64,000 nucleotides of DNA from Streptomyces griseus subsp. griseus (lineage in GTDB: Bacteria > Actinomycetota > Actinomycetes > Streptomycetales > Streptomycetaceae). A model generated the notes under the pieces. It was given only the letters and a program-made list of their open reading frames with translations. It was not told where the DNA came from and searched no databases. Positions 38,148-46,878 of the stretch are shown piece after piece. The position numbers were made by a program, and so were the translations under genes. Positions within the stretch are counted from its first letter, which is position 1. Every line of letters starts with the position of its first letter. The DNA is taken from assembly GCF_003610995.1 (NCBI RefSeq), contig NZ_CP032543.1, positions 4,898,001 through 4,962,000 of the forward strand, read 5' to 3'.

Positions 38148-38499
38148 GAGGCTCGTTCCTGTGCGTGATCCGGTACGGAAGGGACGTGCGGATGCGGAAG
38201 GGACATGTGGAGCCGTGCTGTGCACAGGAAGGTATTGGTCTGGACCAAAAATGGTCAAGAGTATGGTCAGGAGTCCGGGAGTTGTGGCTCTCTGTCGCTG
38301 TGTCGTTCAGGGGGGTTCGGGGCAGGTTCGTGGCGGGCCCGGGGTGGCGAATGTCCGGGAACCGCTCTGGCGCTCGCGGTCGATCCATGCATGATCCACC
38401 GCACTGTCATCACATTGAGTGAAACCCTGGCCCATGCTTGCGGTGCACAACCCACGGTTGTCAGGCTGTTGCAGACTGTCAACCTGTTGGGAGTGGCCT
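38148..38499. other. Divergent intergenic region, chitinase and GntR
   Basis: 350 bases holding the chitinase promoter with a dre-like palindrome and a 12-base direct repeat (ATGGTCA at 38251 and 38263), and the GntR promoter. Near the GntR start, CTGTTG recurs (about 38466 and 38484) and GTTGcagactgtCAAC forms a short dyad, a possible autoregulatory site. Confidence 0.5.
38234..38249. promoter_or_regulatory. DasR-type operator (dre) upstream of chitinase
   Basis: ATTGGTCTGGACCAAA contains TTGGTC-TG-GACCAA, 6-base perfect arms. The known Streptomyces dre consensus is close to ACTGGTCTAGACCACT. DasR, a GlcNAc-responsive GntR repressor, controls chitinase genes through such sites. Position 87-102 bases before the chitinase start fits. 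Confidence 0.75.
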
Positions 38500-39252
38500 G
38501 TGACTTTCGGTGAGCAGCCCGCCTATCTGCGCGTGGCGAGCGATCTGCGGGAGAAGATCGTGAACGGCGCGCTGCCGCCCCATACCCGCCTGCCGTCGCA
38601 GGCCCGCATCCGGGAGGAGTACGGGGTCTCGGACACCGTCGCCCTGGAGGCGCGCAAGGTCCTGATGGCCGAGGGGCTGGTGGAGGGCCGCTCGGGCTCC
38701 GGTACGTACGTCCGCGAGCGCCCCGTCCCCCGCATGATCGCCCGCTCCGGGTACCGGCCGGGGAAGGGGGCCAGCCCGTTCCGCCAGGAGCAGACCGCCG
38801 ACGGGGTGCGCGGCACCTGGGAGTCGCGCAGCGAGCAGGAGGGGGCGAGCGCCGAGGTCGCCGAGCGGCTCGGTATCGAGGCGGGCGACCGGGTCATGCG
38901 GACGCATTACGTGTTCCGGGAGGCGGGTGAGCCGATCATGCTCTCCACCTCCTGGGAGCCCCTTTCTGTCACCGGGCGTACGCCGGTGATGCTCCCTGAG
39001 GAGGGTCCGCTGGGCGGCTGCGGGGTGGTCGACCGGATGGCGGCCATCGACATCGTCGTGGACAACGTGGCGGAGGAGGTCGGTGCGCGCCCGGGGCTGG
39101 CGGAGGAGTTGCTGGCGCTCGGCGGGGTGCCTGGTCATGTGGTCATCGTGATCGGGCGTACGTACTACGCCTCGGGACGTGCTGTGGAGACGGCCGACGT
39201 GGTGGTGCCCGCCGATCGCTACCGGGTCGCTTATCACTTGCCGGTCAGATGA
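38500..39252 (+). CDS. GntR/HutC family transcriptional regulator
   Basis: A 250-residue regulator. The N-terminal winged helix (PAYLRVASDLREKIVNGALPPHTRLPSQARIREEYGVSDTVALEARKVLMAEGLVEGRSGSGTYV) is typical of GntR. The C-terminal UTRA domain (about 80-250) binds a small effector. It is not DasR itself, whose N-terminus differs. I chose the GTG at 38500, with GGGAG 7 bases upstream. It is divergent from the chitinase and could regulate it or an unlinked target. A strong terminator follows. Confidence 0.9.
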   Translation: MTFGEQPAYLRVASDLREKIVNGALPPHTRLPSQARIREEYGVSDTVALEARKVLMAEGLVEGRSGSGTYVRERPVPRMIARSGYRPGKGASPFRQEQTADGVRGTWESRSEQEGASAEVAERLGIEAGDRVMRTHYVFREAGEPIMLSTSWEPLSVTGRTPVMLPEEGPLGGCGVVDRMAAIDIVVDNVAEEVGARPGLAEELLALGGVPGHVVIVIGRTYYASGRAVETADVVVPADRYRVAYHLPVR

Positions 39253-39307
39253 GTTGACGCCCCGTCGGGCCGGGCGGTGGGTCCGGGACCAGGGGCGATG
39301 ATGCCGT

Positions 39308-39340
39308 GAAGGGGGCGCATCCAGCGGATGCGCCCCCTTC
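39308..39340 (+). terminator. Hairpin terminator after GntR gene
   Basis: A perfect 15-bp stem with a 3-base loop (AGC), 56 bases after the GntR stop. Confidence 0.8.
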
Positions 39341-39508
39341 GTCATGGCCGGATGTGTATCTCTTTGTGCAAAGCCGCCTGCGCTGAGTGAAGGTCAGGCG
39401 TACGCTCGGGCATATGCGTACTGCGGTTTCCTGGGGATCCTTAGAGACGTGCGCGCCGGTGACGTGTGCGCCGGCGGAAAGAGGGGCGACATGCGGGGGA
39501 GCGACACG

Positions 39509-39691
39509 ATGAGCGACAGCGGTGCCGTGCTCCCGTGGCTGGTGATACGGCAGGACGACAGCGGCAACCGCTATCGCGTCGGCAGATATGCCACACAGGC
39601 CGAGGCGCAGAAGGTCGCGGACGGCCTCGACGACCGCAAGCACCGCCAGGTCTACCGGGTGGAGCGCATGGGCCAGGGCGGCCGGCCCTGA
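39509..39691 (+). CDS. Small SPOR domain-like protein
   Basis: A 60-residue protein consisting almost wholly of one SPOR-like unit: LPWLVIRQDDSGNRYRVGRYATQAEAQKVADGLDDRKHRQVYRVER. SPOR domains bind peptidoglycan lacking stem peptides, but this protein has no signal peptide or membrane anchor, so a cytosolic role is as likely. Very similar small proteins are common in Streptomyces. The ATG at 39509 has GGGGGAG 7 bases upstream; an ATG at 39491 is an alternative that adds 6 residues. Confidence 0.8.
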   Translation: MSDSGAVLPWLVIRQDDSGNRYRVGRYATQAEAQKVADGLDDRKHRQVYRVERMGQGGRP

Positions 39692-39776
39692 AGGGCTGAG
39701 GGCCGGAGTGCCGGAGGGCCTGGAGGCCCGGAGTGCTTGAGGGCCCGAGGGGTGAGGCTCCCGCCTGATACGTCCC

Positions 39777-39806
39777 GGGACCCTGCCGCACGCGCGGTAG
39801 GGTCCC
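39777..39806. terminator. Hairpin between SPOR and Nudix genes
   Basis: 13-base arms GGGACCCTGCCGC and GCGGTAGGGTCCC (one G-U pair) with a 4-base loop, 86 bases past the SPOR gene. Confidence 0.6.
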
Positions 39807-39857
39807 GCCCGTCCGGGGCGAGCGCCCCGGGCGCGGCGAGCGAGCGAGGGCGGAGCG

Positions 39858-40262
39858 GTGGAACCGGTGCTGATCGACACGGTGGCCTGGGTGCGGATCG
39901 AGGGCGGCAGGATTCTCTGTGCCCGCCCCCAGGGCAAGGACGTCTTCTACATCCCGGGCGGCAAGCGCGAGGGCGCCGAGACCGATCGGGAGACCCTCCT
40001 GCGCGAGATCGAGGAGGAGCTGACGGTCGCCCTGCTCCCGGAGACGGTCCTCCACGCCGGTACGTACGAAGCACACGCCCATGACGGTCCGGGCGCCCCC
40101 CTCGTCACGATGAGCTGCTACTACGCCGACTATCGCGGGACCCTGGCCGCGAGCAGCGAGATCGAGGAGGTGGCGTGGTTCTCCTACGCCGACCGTCCCC
40201 GCGTGCCACCGGTCGACCAGCTCCTCTTCGACGACCTCGCGGCCGCGGGCGAGCTGCGCTGA
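39858..40262 (+). CDS. Nudix hydrolase
   Basis: A 134-residue MutT-like pyrophosphohydrolase. The Nudix box is complete (GKREGAETDRETLLREIEEEL: Gly, then Glu after five residues, then REIEEE), with a preceding VFYIPGG strand. Nudix enzymes cleave nucleoside-diphosphate derivatives, and the substrate cannot be read from sequence. The GTG at 39858 has GGCGGAG about 4 bases upstream. The gene appears monocistronic. Confidence 0.9.
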   Translation: MEPVLIDTVAWVRIEGGRILCARPQGKDVFYIPGGKREGAETDRETLLREIEEELTVALLPETVLHAGTYEAHAHDGPGAPLVTMSCYYADYRGTLAASSEIEEVAWFSYADRPRVPPVDQLLFDDLAAAGELR

Positions 40263-40330
40263 TCCCCGCCGTGCGGCGGGCGGCGCCACGTACCCCCGTC
40301 TGCACCAAACGCAGGCCTCCGCGGTAGTAA

Positions 40331-40372
40331 GCAATAAATGGTGGGTATGGGCTATTTAGTCCCTATTTATCT
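40331..40372. promoter_or_regulatory. AT-rich island with repeated CTATTTA
   Basis: CTATTTA occurs at 40352-40358 and 40363-40369 (11-base spacing), with an ATAAATG at 40334-40340 resembling its complement, in an unusually AT-rich patch just before the HATPase gene. This is probably a promoter with an activator or repressor site. Confidence 0.4.
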
Positions 40373-40411
40373 ATGCGGTGAGCCCGTGGCTGTCCCTGGG
40401 AAGTGATCGGC

Positions 40412-40891
40412 GTGATCGATACCGAAGGCGACTGCGCCGAGTGGGCCTTCCCGGCCCAACCCGGTTCCGTGCGCAGCGCCCGGCACGCCGTCCGCGACGC
40501 CCTGGACTGCTGGGGCCTGGACACGACCGTCGGTGACCTCGCCGTTCTGCTGGTCAGCGAGCTGGTCACCAACTCCCTGCGGTACGCCTCCGGCCCCATC
40601 GGCGTCCGGCTGGCGCGCACGCGCCCGCGTGCCGGGAGCAACGGGGCCGGTGGGCTGACCGGAGACTTCGCCACCGACCTCCGGCTCACCGTCGACCCCC
40701 CTCCCGCCACCCCCGGACTGCTGGTGGAGGTCTCCGATCCGCTTCCGGATCCACCCACCGAACGCAGTGCGGGACCCGATGACGAGGGTGGCCGGGGACT
40801 GCAGCTCGTGGCTTGTTCCGCACGCCGTTGGGGGACCCGTCGAGGAAAGAGTGGCAAGACGGTGTGGTTCGAGCTCGCTCTCCCTGGTTAG
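40412..40891 (+). CDS. RsbW-like HATPase (anti-sigma factor type kinase)
   Basis: A 159-residue single-domain GHKL ATPase. The N-box VLLVSELVTNSLRYASGPI, the D-box LLVEVSDPLPDPP and the G-box DDEGGRGLQLVACSARRWGTR are present, ending KTVWFELALPG. In actinomycetes such proteins usually act as anti-sigma or anti-anti-sigma kinases. The C-terminus closely resembles that of the next gene, a phosphatase with a fused HATPase, so the two may share a target. The GTG at 40412 has GGGAAG 8 bases upstream; GTG 40403 is an alternative. Confidence 0.9.
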   Translation: MIDTEGDCAEWAFPAQPGSVRSARHAVRDALDCWGLDTTVGDLAVLLVSELVTNSLRYASGPIGVRLARTRPRAGSNGAGGLTGDFATDLRLTVDPPPATPGLLVEVSDPLPDPPTERSAGPDDEGGRGLQLVACSARRWGTRRGKSGKTVWFELALPG

Positions 40892-41051
40892 GAGTGGGGA
40901 GGGACGCACAGCGATCACCAGAGGTCGGGCAGAACCTGGCTGAAAGGGACTGAGACCTTGCTGTGATCGTGAACGCCGTGTCGGTCGGGGCCGTAGTGCT
41001 GAATACTGCGGGCAGGACCGGTCCGGTGTGTGAGCTGGAGGGGACGGTCGC

Positions 41052-43652
41052 GTGAGCGAAATACCTGGGACAACGGGCGACGTCGTGTGGCAGAGCAGTC
41101 CGCCCGGTTCGATCTACGACTACATCAGGGTCGCCTCCTTCTCGATCGGCCCCGACGGTCTGATCGAGCAGTGGAGCCGCCGGGCCGCCGGTCTCTTCGG
41201 CATGGCCGCGGACGAGGCGATCGGGCGTGACCCGGTCGAGGCCTTCATGCCGGCCGAGCTGCGCGCGGACGGTCACCGCCGCGTCGGTGAGATCCTGGAC
41301 GGCCGGGAGTGGACGGGCCTCGTCCCGTTCCGGATGCCGGGCGAGGGCGGTGCGCACGGGCTCGCCGAGGTCTATGTGATGCCCAGTGAGACCGCGGACG
41401 GTGAGCGGGCCGCGCTCTGCATCGTCGTGGACGTCCGGGCGTTGCGGAGGATCGAGACCGATCTCGCCGCCTCGCAGGCCATATTCGGCCAATCTCCTTT
41501 CGGCTTCGTGCTGTTCGGTACGGACTTCACCGTCGTACGGGCCAACCAGCGCTTCGCCACCGTCTTCGGCGGCGCGGCCGACGACCACCGGGGCCGCACG
41601 GTCGACGACTACCTCCCGGGCCCCGAGGCCGAGCGGCTGGCCGCCACCCTGAAACGCGTCCTGGAGACCGGCGAGTCCGTCACCGACCTCCAGCTGGTCG
41701 GGCCCACCCCCGGCGGGGCCGGCCGCCGCCACTGGTCCATGAACCTCTACCGGGTGCACAGCGGCGCGGGCCGCCCCGTCGGCGTCGCCGGTCTCGCCAC
41801 CGATGTCACCCGCCGCCACATCGCCGCCCGTGAGGCCGCCAGCGCCCGCCGCAACCTGGCCCTCCTCAACGAGGCCAGCGCCCGTATCGGCAACTCCCTG
41901 GACCTGGAGACCACCGCCCGCGAGCTCCTCGACGTCGCCGTCCCCGGCTTCTGCGACCTGGCCGCCGTCGACCTCTACCAGGGCCTGCTCACCGGCGAGG
42001 AGGCCGCGCCAGGATCCTGGGCGCCCCCGCACCGCGAGTCCGGCGGCGGCTCGGCCGAGCTGCGCCGGGTCGCCCACGCCAGCGCCGTCGCCGACGCCCT
42101 GCCGACCGCCGTGGCGGGCAGCGGCTCCCTGGGCCCCCACGACCTGCCGCCCGCGCTCGGCTCGGTCCACCGCTTCCCCTTCGGCTCGCCCTGCGCCATC
42201 GCCCTGCGCTCGGGCCACGTCGAGGACGTCCCCGGCGACGACATGGGGTTCGTGCAGTCGACGCTCGCCGTGCCGATGGTGGCCCACGACACCGTCGTCG
42301 GCCTGGTGCAGTTCTCCCGTACGAAGGGGAGCGAGCCGTTCGGCGAGCGGGACCGGGCGCTCGCCACCGAACTGGCCGCCCGCGCCGCCGTCTGCATCGA
42401 CAACGCCCGCCTCTACCGCCGCGAGCACGAACGCGCCCTGATCCTCCAGCGCAGCCTGCTGCCCCCCGGCGACCCCGAGGCCGCCGGACTCGACATCGCC
42501 TGCCGCTACCTCCCCGGCAACACCGCCACCGAGGTCGGCGGCGACTGGTTCGACGTCATCGAACTGCCCGGACACCGCACCGCCCTGGTCGTCGGCGACG
42601 TCATGGGCCGGGGCCTGCGCGCCGCCGTCGCCATGGGCGAACTCCGCACCGCCGTACGGACCCTGGCCCTCCTCGACCTCGAACCCGCCGAAGTCCTCTC
42701 CGCCCTCGACGAGGTGGCGCGCGGCCTCGGCTCGCCGGGCGGTGGCGAGCGCAGCGAGGGGCTCGGCGGCAGCGGGGGCGCCCAGTGGCCCTCCCGCGCC
42801 GCGCAGAAGTCGCGGGAGGCGGACCTCTCCGAGGTGTACCTCGCGACCTGTGTGTACGCGGTCTACGACCCGGTCACCCGACGCTGTACGTTCGCCAACG
42901 CCGGCCACCTCCCCCCGGCCGTGGTCGAACCCGGCAGGCCCGCCCGGCTCATCGACGTACCGCCGGGGATGCCGCTGGGCGTCGGTGGCGAGCCGTTCGA
43001 GGAGGTGGAGGTGGAGCTGGCCGAGAACGCCCTGCTCACCCTCTACACCGACGGGCTCGTCGAATCCCGCGACCAGCCTCTCGACGAAGGCCTGGACGCC
43101 CTGCGCTCCGTGCTCACCGGACCGCAGATGCCCTTGGAGGACGCCTGCGACTTCGTCCTCTCCACCCTCGACACCCGGCACGGCGAGGACGACATCGCCC
43201 TGCTGATGGCCCGTATCCAGGGGCTGCCCGGCGAGGCGGTCGGGGACTGGACGCTGCCGCGCGAACCGCGTTCGGTGGGGCGCGCCCGCGAGCTGGCCCG
43301 CTCCCAGCTGATGGCCTGGGACCTCGACGACCTGGTCGACACCACCGAACTCCTCGTCAGCGAGCTGGTCACCAACGCCCTGCGGTACGGCGAGGGCGAG
43401 ATCCGGCTCCGGCTGCTGCGCGACCGCACCCTGGTCTGCGAGGTGTGGGACGCCGGACTCGTCCAGCCGCGCCGCCGCCGGGCCCGCGACACCGACGAGG
43501 GCGGGCGCGGGCTCCAGCTGGTCGGCCTGCTCAGCGCGGCGTGGGGCTCACGCCGGACCCCGCGCGGCAAGACCGTCTGGTTCGAACTGGCCCTGCCGAC
43601 CGGGGCACCGGCCGCCGAGCTCTCGGTGGAGCAGCTGCTGAGCATGTACTGA
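41052..43652 (+). CDS. PAS-GAF-SpoIIE phosphatase-HATPase multidomain regulator
   Basis: An 866-residue cytosolic signalling protein. Two PAS domains (about 15-130 and 135-255) and a GAF domain (about 275-455) precede the PP2C/SpoIIE phosphatase (about 470-700, with GGDWFDV, GDVMGRG, YTDGLVE and EDDIALL Asp residues). A Gly/Ser/Glu-rich insert at about 560-595 interrupts it. The C-terminal HATPase (about 715-860) has ELLVSELVTNALRY and GGRGLQLVG. Such proteins integrate several signals and reset anti-sigma-factor antagonists. GGAGGGG precedes the GTG at 41052. It follows the lone HATPase gene and converges on pspA. Confidence 0.92.
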   Translation: MSEIPGTTGDVVWQSSPPGSIYDYIRVASFSIGPDGLIEQWSRRAAGLFGMAADEAIGRDPVEAFMPAELRADGHRRVGEILDGREWTGLVPFRMPGEGGAHGLAEVYVMPSETADGERAALCIVVDVRALRRIETDLAASQAIFGQSPFGFVLFGTDFTVVRANQRFATVFGGAADDHRGRTVDDYLPGPEAERLAATLKRVLETGESVTDLQLVGPTPGGAGRRHWSMNLYRVHSGAGRPVGVAGLATDVTRRHIAAREAASARRNLALLNEASARIGNSLDLETTARELLDVAVPGFCDLAAVDLYQGLLTGEEAAPGSWAPPHRESGGGSAELRRVAHASAVADALPTAVAGSGSLGPHDLPPALGSVHRFPFGSPCAIALRSGHVEDVPGDDMGFVQSTLAVPMVAHDTVVGLVQFSRTKGSEPFGERDRALATELAARAAVCIDNARLYRREHERALILQRSLLPPGDPEAAGLDIACRYLPGNTATEVGGDWFDVIELPGHRTALVVGDVMGRGLRAAVAMGELRTAVRTLALLDLEPAEVLSALDEVARGLGSPGGGERSEGLGGSGGAQWPSRAAQKSREADLSEVYLATCVYAVYDPVTRRCTFANAGHLPPAVVEPGRPARLIDVPPGMPLGVGGEPFEEVEVELAENALLTLYTDGLVESRDQPLDEGLDALRSVLTGPQMPLEDACDFVLSTLDTRHGEDDIALLMARIQGLPGEAVGDWTLPREPRSVGRARELARSQLMAWDLDDLVDTTELLVSELVTNALRYGEGEIRLRLLRDRTLVCEVWDAGLVQPRRRRARDTDEGGRGLQLVGLLSAAWGSRRTPRGKTVWFELALPTGAPAAELSVEQLLSMY

Positions 43653-43656
43653 GCCG

Positions 43657-44373
43657 CTAGGAGCCACTCGCCTTCAGGGCCGCCAGCCGGGCCTCCACCT
43701 CCGCGCCGGCGCCCAGGCTGTCCAGCTGCTCGAACTGCGCGTCCAGCGAGGAGGCGGCCAGCTCCTGCTTGCCCAGCGCCCGGGCCTCCTCGCGCCGCAC
43801 CTTCTCCTCGAAGCGGCTCAGCTCGCTCGTCGGGTCCAGGACGTCGATGTTCTTCACGGCGTCCATCATCCGGTTCTGCGCCTGCGCCGACGTGGCCCGC
43901 GCCACCAGCTCGTCGCGCTTGGCCTTCAGCTCGGAGAGCTTGGCCTTCATCTGGTCCAGCCCCGCCCTGAGCTTGTCCACCACCTCGGTCTGGGAGGCGA
44001 TCGTCGGCATCGCCGTGCTCGCCTCCTGCTCGGACCGGAGCTGCCGGCCCAGCGCCACCTTGGCCAGGTTGTCGAACGTGTCCGCCTCCGCGCCCGACCC
44101 CGCCCCGCGCAGCTCGTCGGCCTTCCGGCTGGCCGCCAGCGCCTTGGAGCCCCACTCGGCGGCCGCCTCCACATCCTCCTTGTGGTCCTGCTCCATCAGC
44201 CGCAGGTTGCCGATGGTGGCGGCCACCGCCTGCTCGGCCTCCGCGATGTTGCTGGTGTAGTCGCGGATCAGCTGGTCCAGCATCTTCTGCGGGTCCTCCG
44301 CCTGGTCCAGCAGGGCGTTGATGTTGGCCTTGGCCAGCTGGGTGACGCGGCCGAGTACGGTCTGCTTGGTCAT
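43657..44373 (-). CDS. PspA/IM30 family protein
   Basis: A 238-residue protein that is almost entirely helical coiled coil, beginning KQTVLGRVTQLAKANINALLDQAEDPQKMLDQLIRDYTSNIAEAEQAVA, the typical PspA start with a short amphipathic helix. PspA/Vipp1 proteins form ESCRT-III-like assemblies that protect the membrane under envelope stress. AAGGAG lies 7 bases before the ATG. It follows the TPM-domain gene in the same direction, probably as an operon. Its stop is only 4 bases from that of the convergent SpoIIE gene. Confidence 0.94.
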   Translation of the reverse strand: MTKQTVLGRVTQLAKANINALLDQAEDPQKMLDQLIRDYTSNIAEAEQAVAATIGNLRLMEQDHKEDVEAAAEWGSKALAASRKADELRGAGSGAEADTFDNLAKVALGRQLRSEQEASTAMPTIASQTEVVDKLRAGLDQMKAKLSELKAKRDELVARATSAQAQNRMMDAVKNIDVLDPTSELSRFEEKVRREEARALGKQELAASSLDAQFEQLDSLGAGAEVEARLAALKASGS

Positions 44374-44494
44374 GGCACGGCTCCTTGGGATTCGAGAACA
44401 GCTGCGTTGTGGTGTGTGCCGGTCGTTCGGAGAGGCCGCCCCGCCGGTGCGGCCAGGGGCGTTCGGGGAGGGCCGCCGGTGCGGCCCGGATCGT

Positions 44495-46651
44495 TCAGAA
44501 GCGCCCGCCACCGCCTCGGCGCCCCCGTGTGCCGCCCCCGCCGAAGCTGCCGGGCCCGGCGCCGAAACCGCCGGACCGGCCGCCGCCTCCGTACCCCCCG
44601 CCGAGGCCGCCGCCCATGCCGCCCCGGCCGCCTCCGCCGCCGAACAGCCCGCCGAGGATGATCCCGCCGAGCACCGCCCCGCCCATCCCGCCTCCACCCC
44701 GCATCCGGCCGCCGGACCCGCCGAAGCCTCCCGGTCCCTGCGGCCCCTGGAAGCCCCGTACGTCCTGCGCGGCCAGCTCCAGCGCCTGCCGGGCCAGCGC
44801 GTCCGCCTGCTGGGCCTCGCCCAGGGCGCCCTGGGCGTCGGCGTCGGCCAGCTGCCGGGCCTGCTCCCAGCGGCGCTGGGCCTCCGCCAGCCGGGTACGG
44901 GCCGGGGCGCCGACCGCGCCCCGGTGGGTGGTGATGTAGTCGGCCGCGGCCCCGATCGCGGAGCGGGCGGTGAGCATCGCCTGGTCCAGGAGCGAGCGCG
45001 CCCGCCGGCCGCCCGCCTCCTGCTCCCGGGCCCCGGCGAGCGCCTCGTCCAGCGCCGCGTCGGCCTCCTCCACCCGGCGCAGCGCGTCGACCGGGTCGTA
45101 CGGCCCGGCCGCCATCGCCTCCCGTACGTCGGTGAGTACGGCCTCGGCGCGGGCGATCCGGCCCCGCAGGTCGGCCGTGGAGGTGGCCTGGGCGGTCCCT
45201 TCGAGGAGGCCGCGCGCGTCGGCGAGATCGGTCTCCGTCTCGGTGAGGGCGGCGGGCAGCTTCCCGGCCGCCTCGGCCAGCTCCGCCGCGCGCCGGTCCA
45301 CCGCGTCGATGAGGGTGCCCGCCTGGCCGACCGCGCCCTCGGTGGCCCGGATGTAGACGGCGGCCCGGGCGTGGTCGGTGGAGCCGACCGCCTGCCGGGC
45401 CTGGTCCAGGGCGGAGCCGGCGAAGGCGAGCCGGTCCTCGGCCTGGCCGACAGCGCCCGCGACGGGGGCGGCGGCCCCGTCCCCGTACCGCTCACGCATC
45501 CCCGTGACCGTCGCCTCGGCACCCGGGACGCGCCCCGTGAGCGAGCTGTACGTGGTCGCGACGGCGGCCAGGGCCTGCGGGGCGTCGCGCTCCAGGGCGC
45601 GCAGCCGGTCGAAGTCCTCCGCGACGGCGTCGAGGCCCTCGTCGGCGGCCGTGCACCGGGCGAGGATCTCCTCCAGCATCCGGCGCCGGGTGGCGTCGTC
45701 CTCGGGGAAGGCGTCGTCGAGCTGCTGGCGCAGCCGGAACGACCGGGTCAGCTCGTCCTTGGCCCTGGCCACCGCCTCGGTGAACGGCTTCGCCGCCTCC
45801 TCGCCGAACTGGGCGGTCGCGAAGCCGAGTTCCTCCTCGCTCGTACGGACCGCGTCGTCGGTGTCGACGAGCAGCTGCTTCGCCCGCGCGTCCAGCTCCT
45901 CCAGCGGGACCGGCCCGTCCGCCGTTCCCGCGCCGCGCCCCCAGCCGGTGGCGGCCGGGGTGGTGCGGGTCGTGGAGCGCCGCTTGCGCCGGGTGTACGC
46001 GAACACGGCGAGCGCCCCCGCGCCCCCGACGACGACCACCGGCAGGATGAGGTCGCCCGCACCGGAGGGGCCGGAGGCGCCGGTGCCGGGGTCGCTGGGG
46101 CCCGGGGTGATGGCGGGAGCGGTCACGGGCCGCCCGGCCAGGGTGGAGGCGTACCCGTCCGCCGCCCCGATCGCCGCCCCCGCCCAGTCGTCTTCGCGCA
46201 GCGCGGGTTCGATCGCGGTGGACGCCACCTCGCGCAGCTGCTCGTCGGTGAGCCGGGAGCCCGCGTCCACGGAGTAGGCGTACTGCCGGTCGTGGGTGGC
46301 GACGGAGAGCAGCACATCGTCCTGGCCGAGCCCGTTGCGGTTGGCGGTCTCGTCGCTCCAGGTCTGCCCGGAGCGCCCGGAGAAGTCGCGTACGTAGACG
46401 ACGAAGAGCTGGATGCGCCGCTCGGCGTAGAGCCGGTCGAGGGCGTCGTCCACCGCACCGTCCCGGTCCTGGAGGGCGCCCACCTGGTCGGTGATCTGGC
46501 CGTCCCGGGAGAGCTCCACCGGGTCCTCCGCGCGCGCCTGAACCGCTGCGGGCACGGCGAGCCAGCATGCGGCGAAGAGCGTGGTGAGCAGGCCGGAGAG
46601 CAGGGCCCTGCCGGGCGCGGAGCTCCGGATACGGTCCACGGATGGCGTCAC
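44495..46651 (-). CDS. TPM-domain membrane protein with coiled coil and Gly-rich tail
   Basis: A 718-residue protein. A signal-like N-terminus (about 15-40) leads to an extracytoplasmic TPM domain (about 45-170: QITDQVGALQDRDGAVDDALDRLYAERRIQLFVVYVRDFSG), then a transmembrane helix (about 200-220) and a long cytoplasmic Ala/Glu-rich coiled coil. The last 80 residues are Gly/Arg-rich (repeats of GGGG, GGFG, RGG). The tail resembles those of YgcG-like proteins. Adjacent pspA suggests a role in membrane maintenance. TAACCT lies 7 bases before the GTG at 46651. Confidence 0.88.
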   Translation of the reverse strand: MTPSVDRIRSSAPGRALLSGLLTTLFAACWLAVPAAVQARAEDPVELSRDGQITDQVGALQDRDGAVDDALDRLYAERRIQLFVVYVRDFSGRSGQTWSDETANRNGLGQDDVLLSVATHDRQYAYSVDAGSRLTDEQLREVASTAIEPALREDDWAGAAIGAADGYASTLAGRPVTAPAITPGPSDPGTGASGPSGAGDLILPVVVVGGAGALAVFAYTRRKRRSTTRTTPAATGWGRGAGTADGPVPLEELDARAKQLLVDTDDAVRTSEEELGFATAQFGEEAAKPFTEAVARAKDELTRSFRLRQQLDDAFPEDDATRRRMLEEILARCTAADEGLDAVAEDFDRLRALERDAPQALAAVATTYSSLTGRVPGAEATVTGMRERYGDGAAAPVAGAVGQAEDRLAFAGSALDQARQAVGSTDHARAAVYIRATEGAVGQAGTLIDAVDRRAAELAEAAGKLPAALTETETDLADARGLLEGTAQATSTADLRGRIARAEAVLTDVREAMAAGPYDPVDALRRVEEADAALDEALAGAREQEAGGRRARSLLDQAMLTARSAIGAAADYITTHRGAVGAPARTRLAEAQRRWEQARQLADADAQGALGEAQQADALARQALELAAQDVRGFQGPQGPGGFGGSGGRMRGGGGMGGAVLGGIILGGLFGGGGGRGGMGGGLGGGYGGGGRSGGFGAGPGSFGGGGTRGRRGGGGRF

Positions 46652-46658
46652 GTCTGCG

Positions 46659-46664
46659 AGGTTA
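46659..46664 (-). promoter_or_regulatory. Putative -10 box for leaderless TPM-pspA mRNA
   Basis: TAACCT on the reverse strand, 7 bases before the GTG at 46651. Confidence 0.55.
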
Positions 46665-46878
46665 TGTCCGCCTATCGGACCCCGCGACCCGGAGTTCCGG
46701 CGGCCTCGGTGCCGCCCTCGGGTGTCTGCGCTGTTCGGATGAAAGGGTGCTGCGGCTCGCGCGTCCGGGGCGGCAAGGCCCGGTCTCCCTCACCCGATGG
46801 GCAAACCTAGGGAAAAGTGTGCAAAGCATCCCTATGTGATGTAAGTGACCGGCCGCCGCCGAAGTCCGGAGGTTTCCC

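Noticed and set aside
44374..45522. Upstream extension of the pspA frame into the TPM gene
   Set aside because: The family start KQTVLGRVTQLA with AAGGAG upstream fixes the ATG at 44373; the extension is an out-of-frame reading of the TPM gene.
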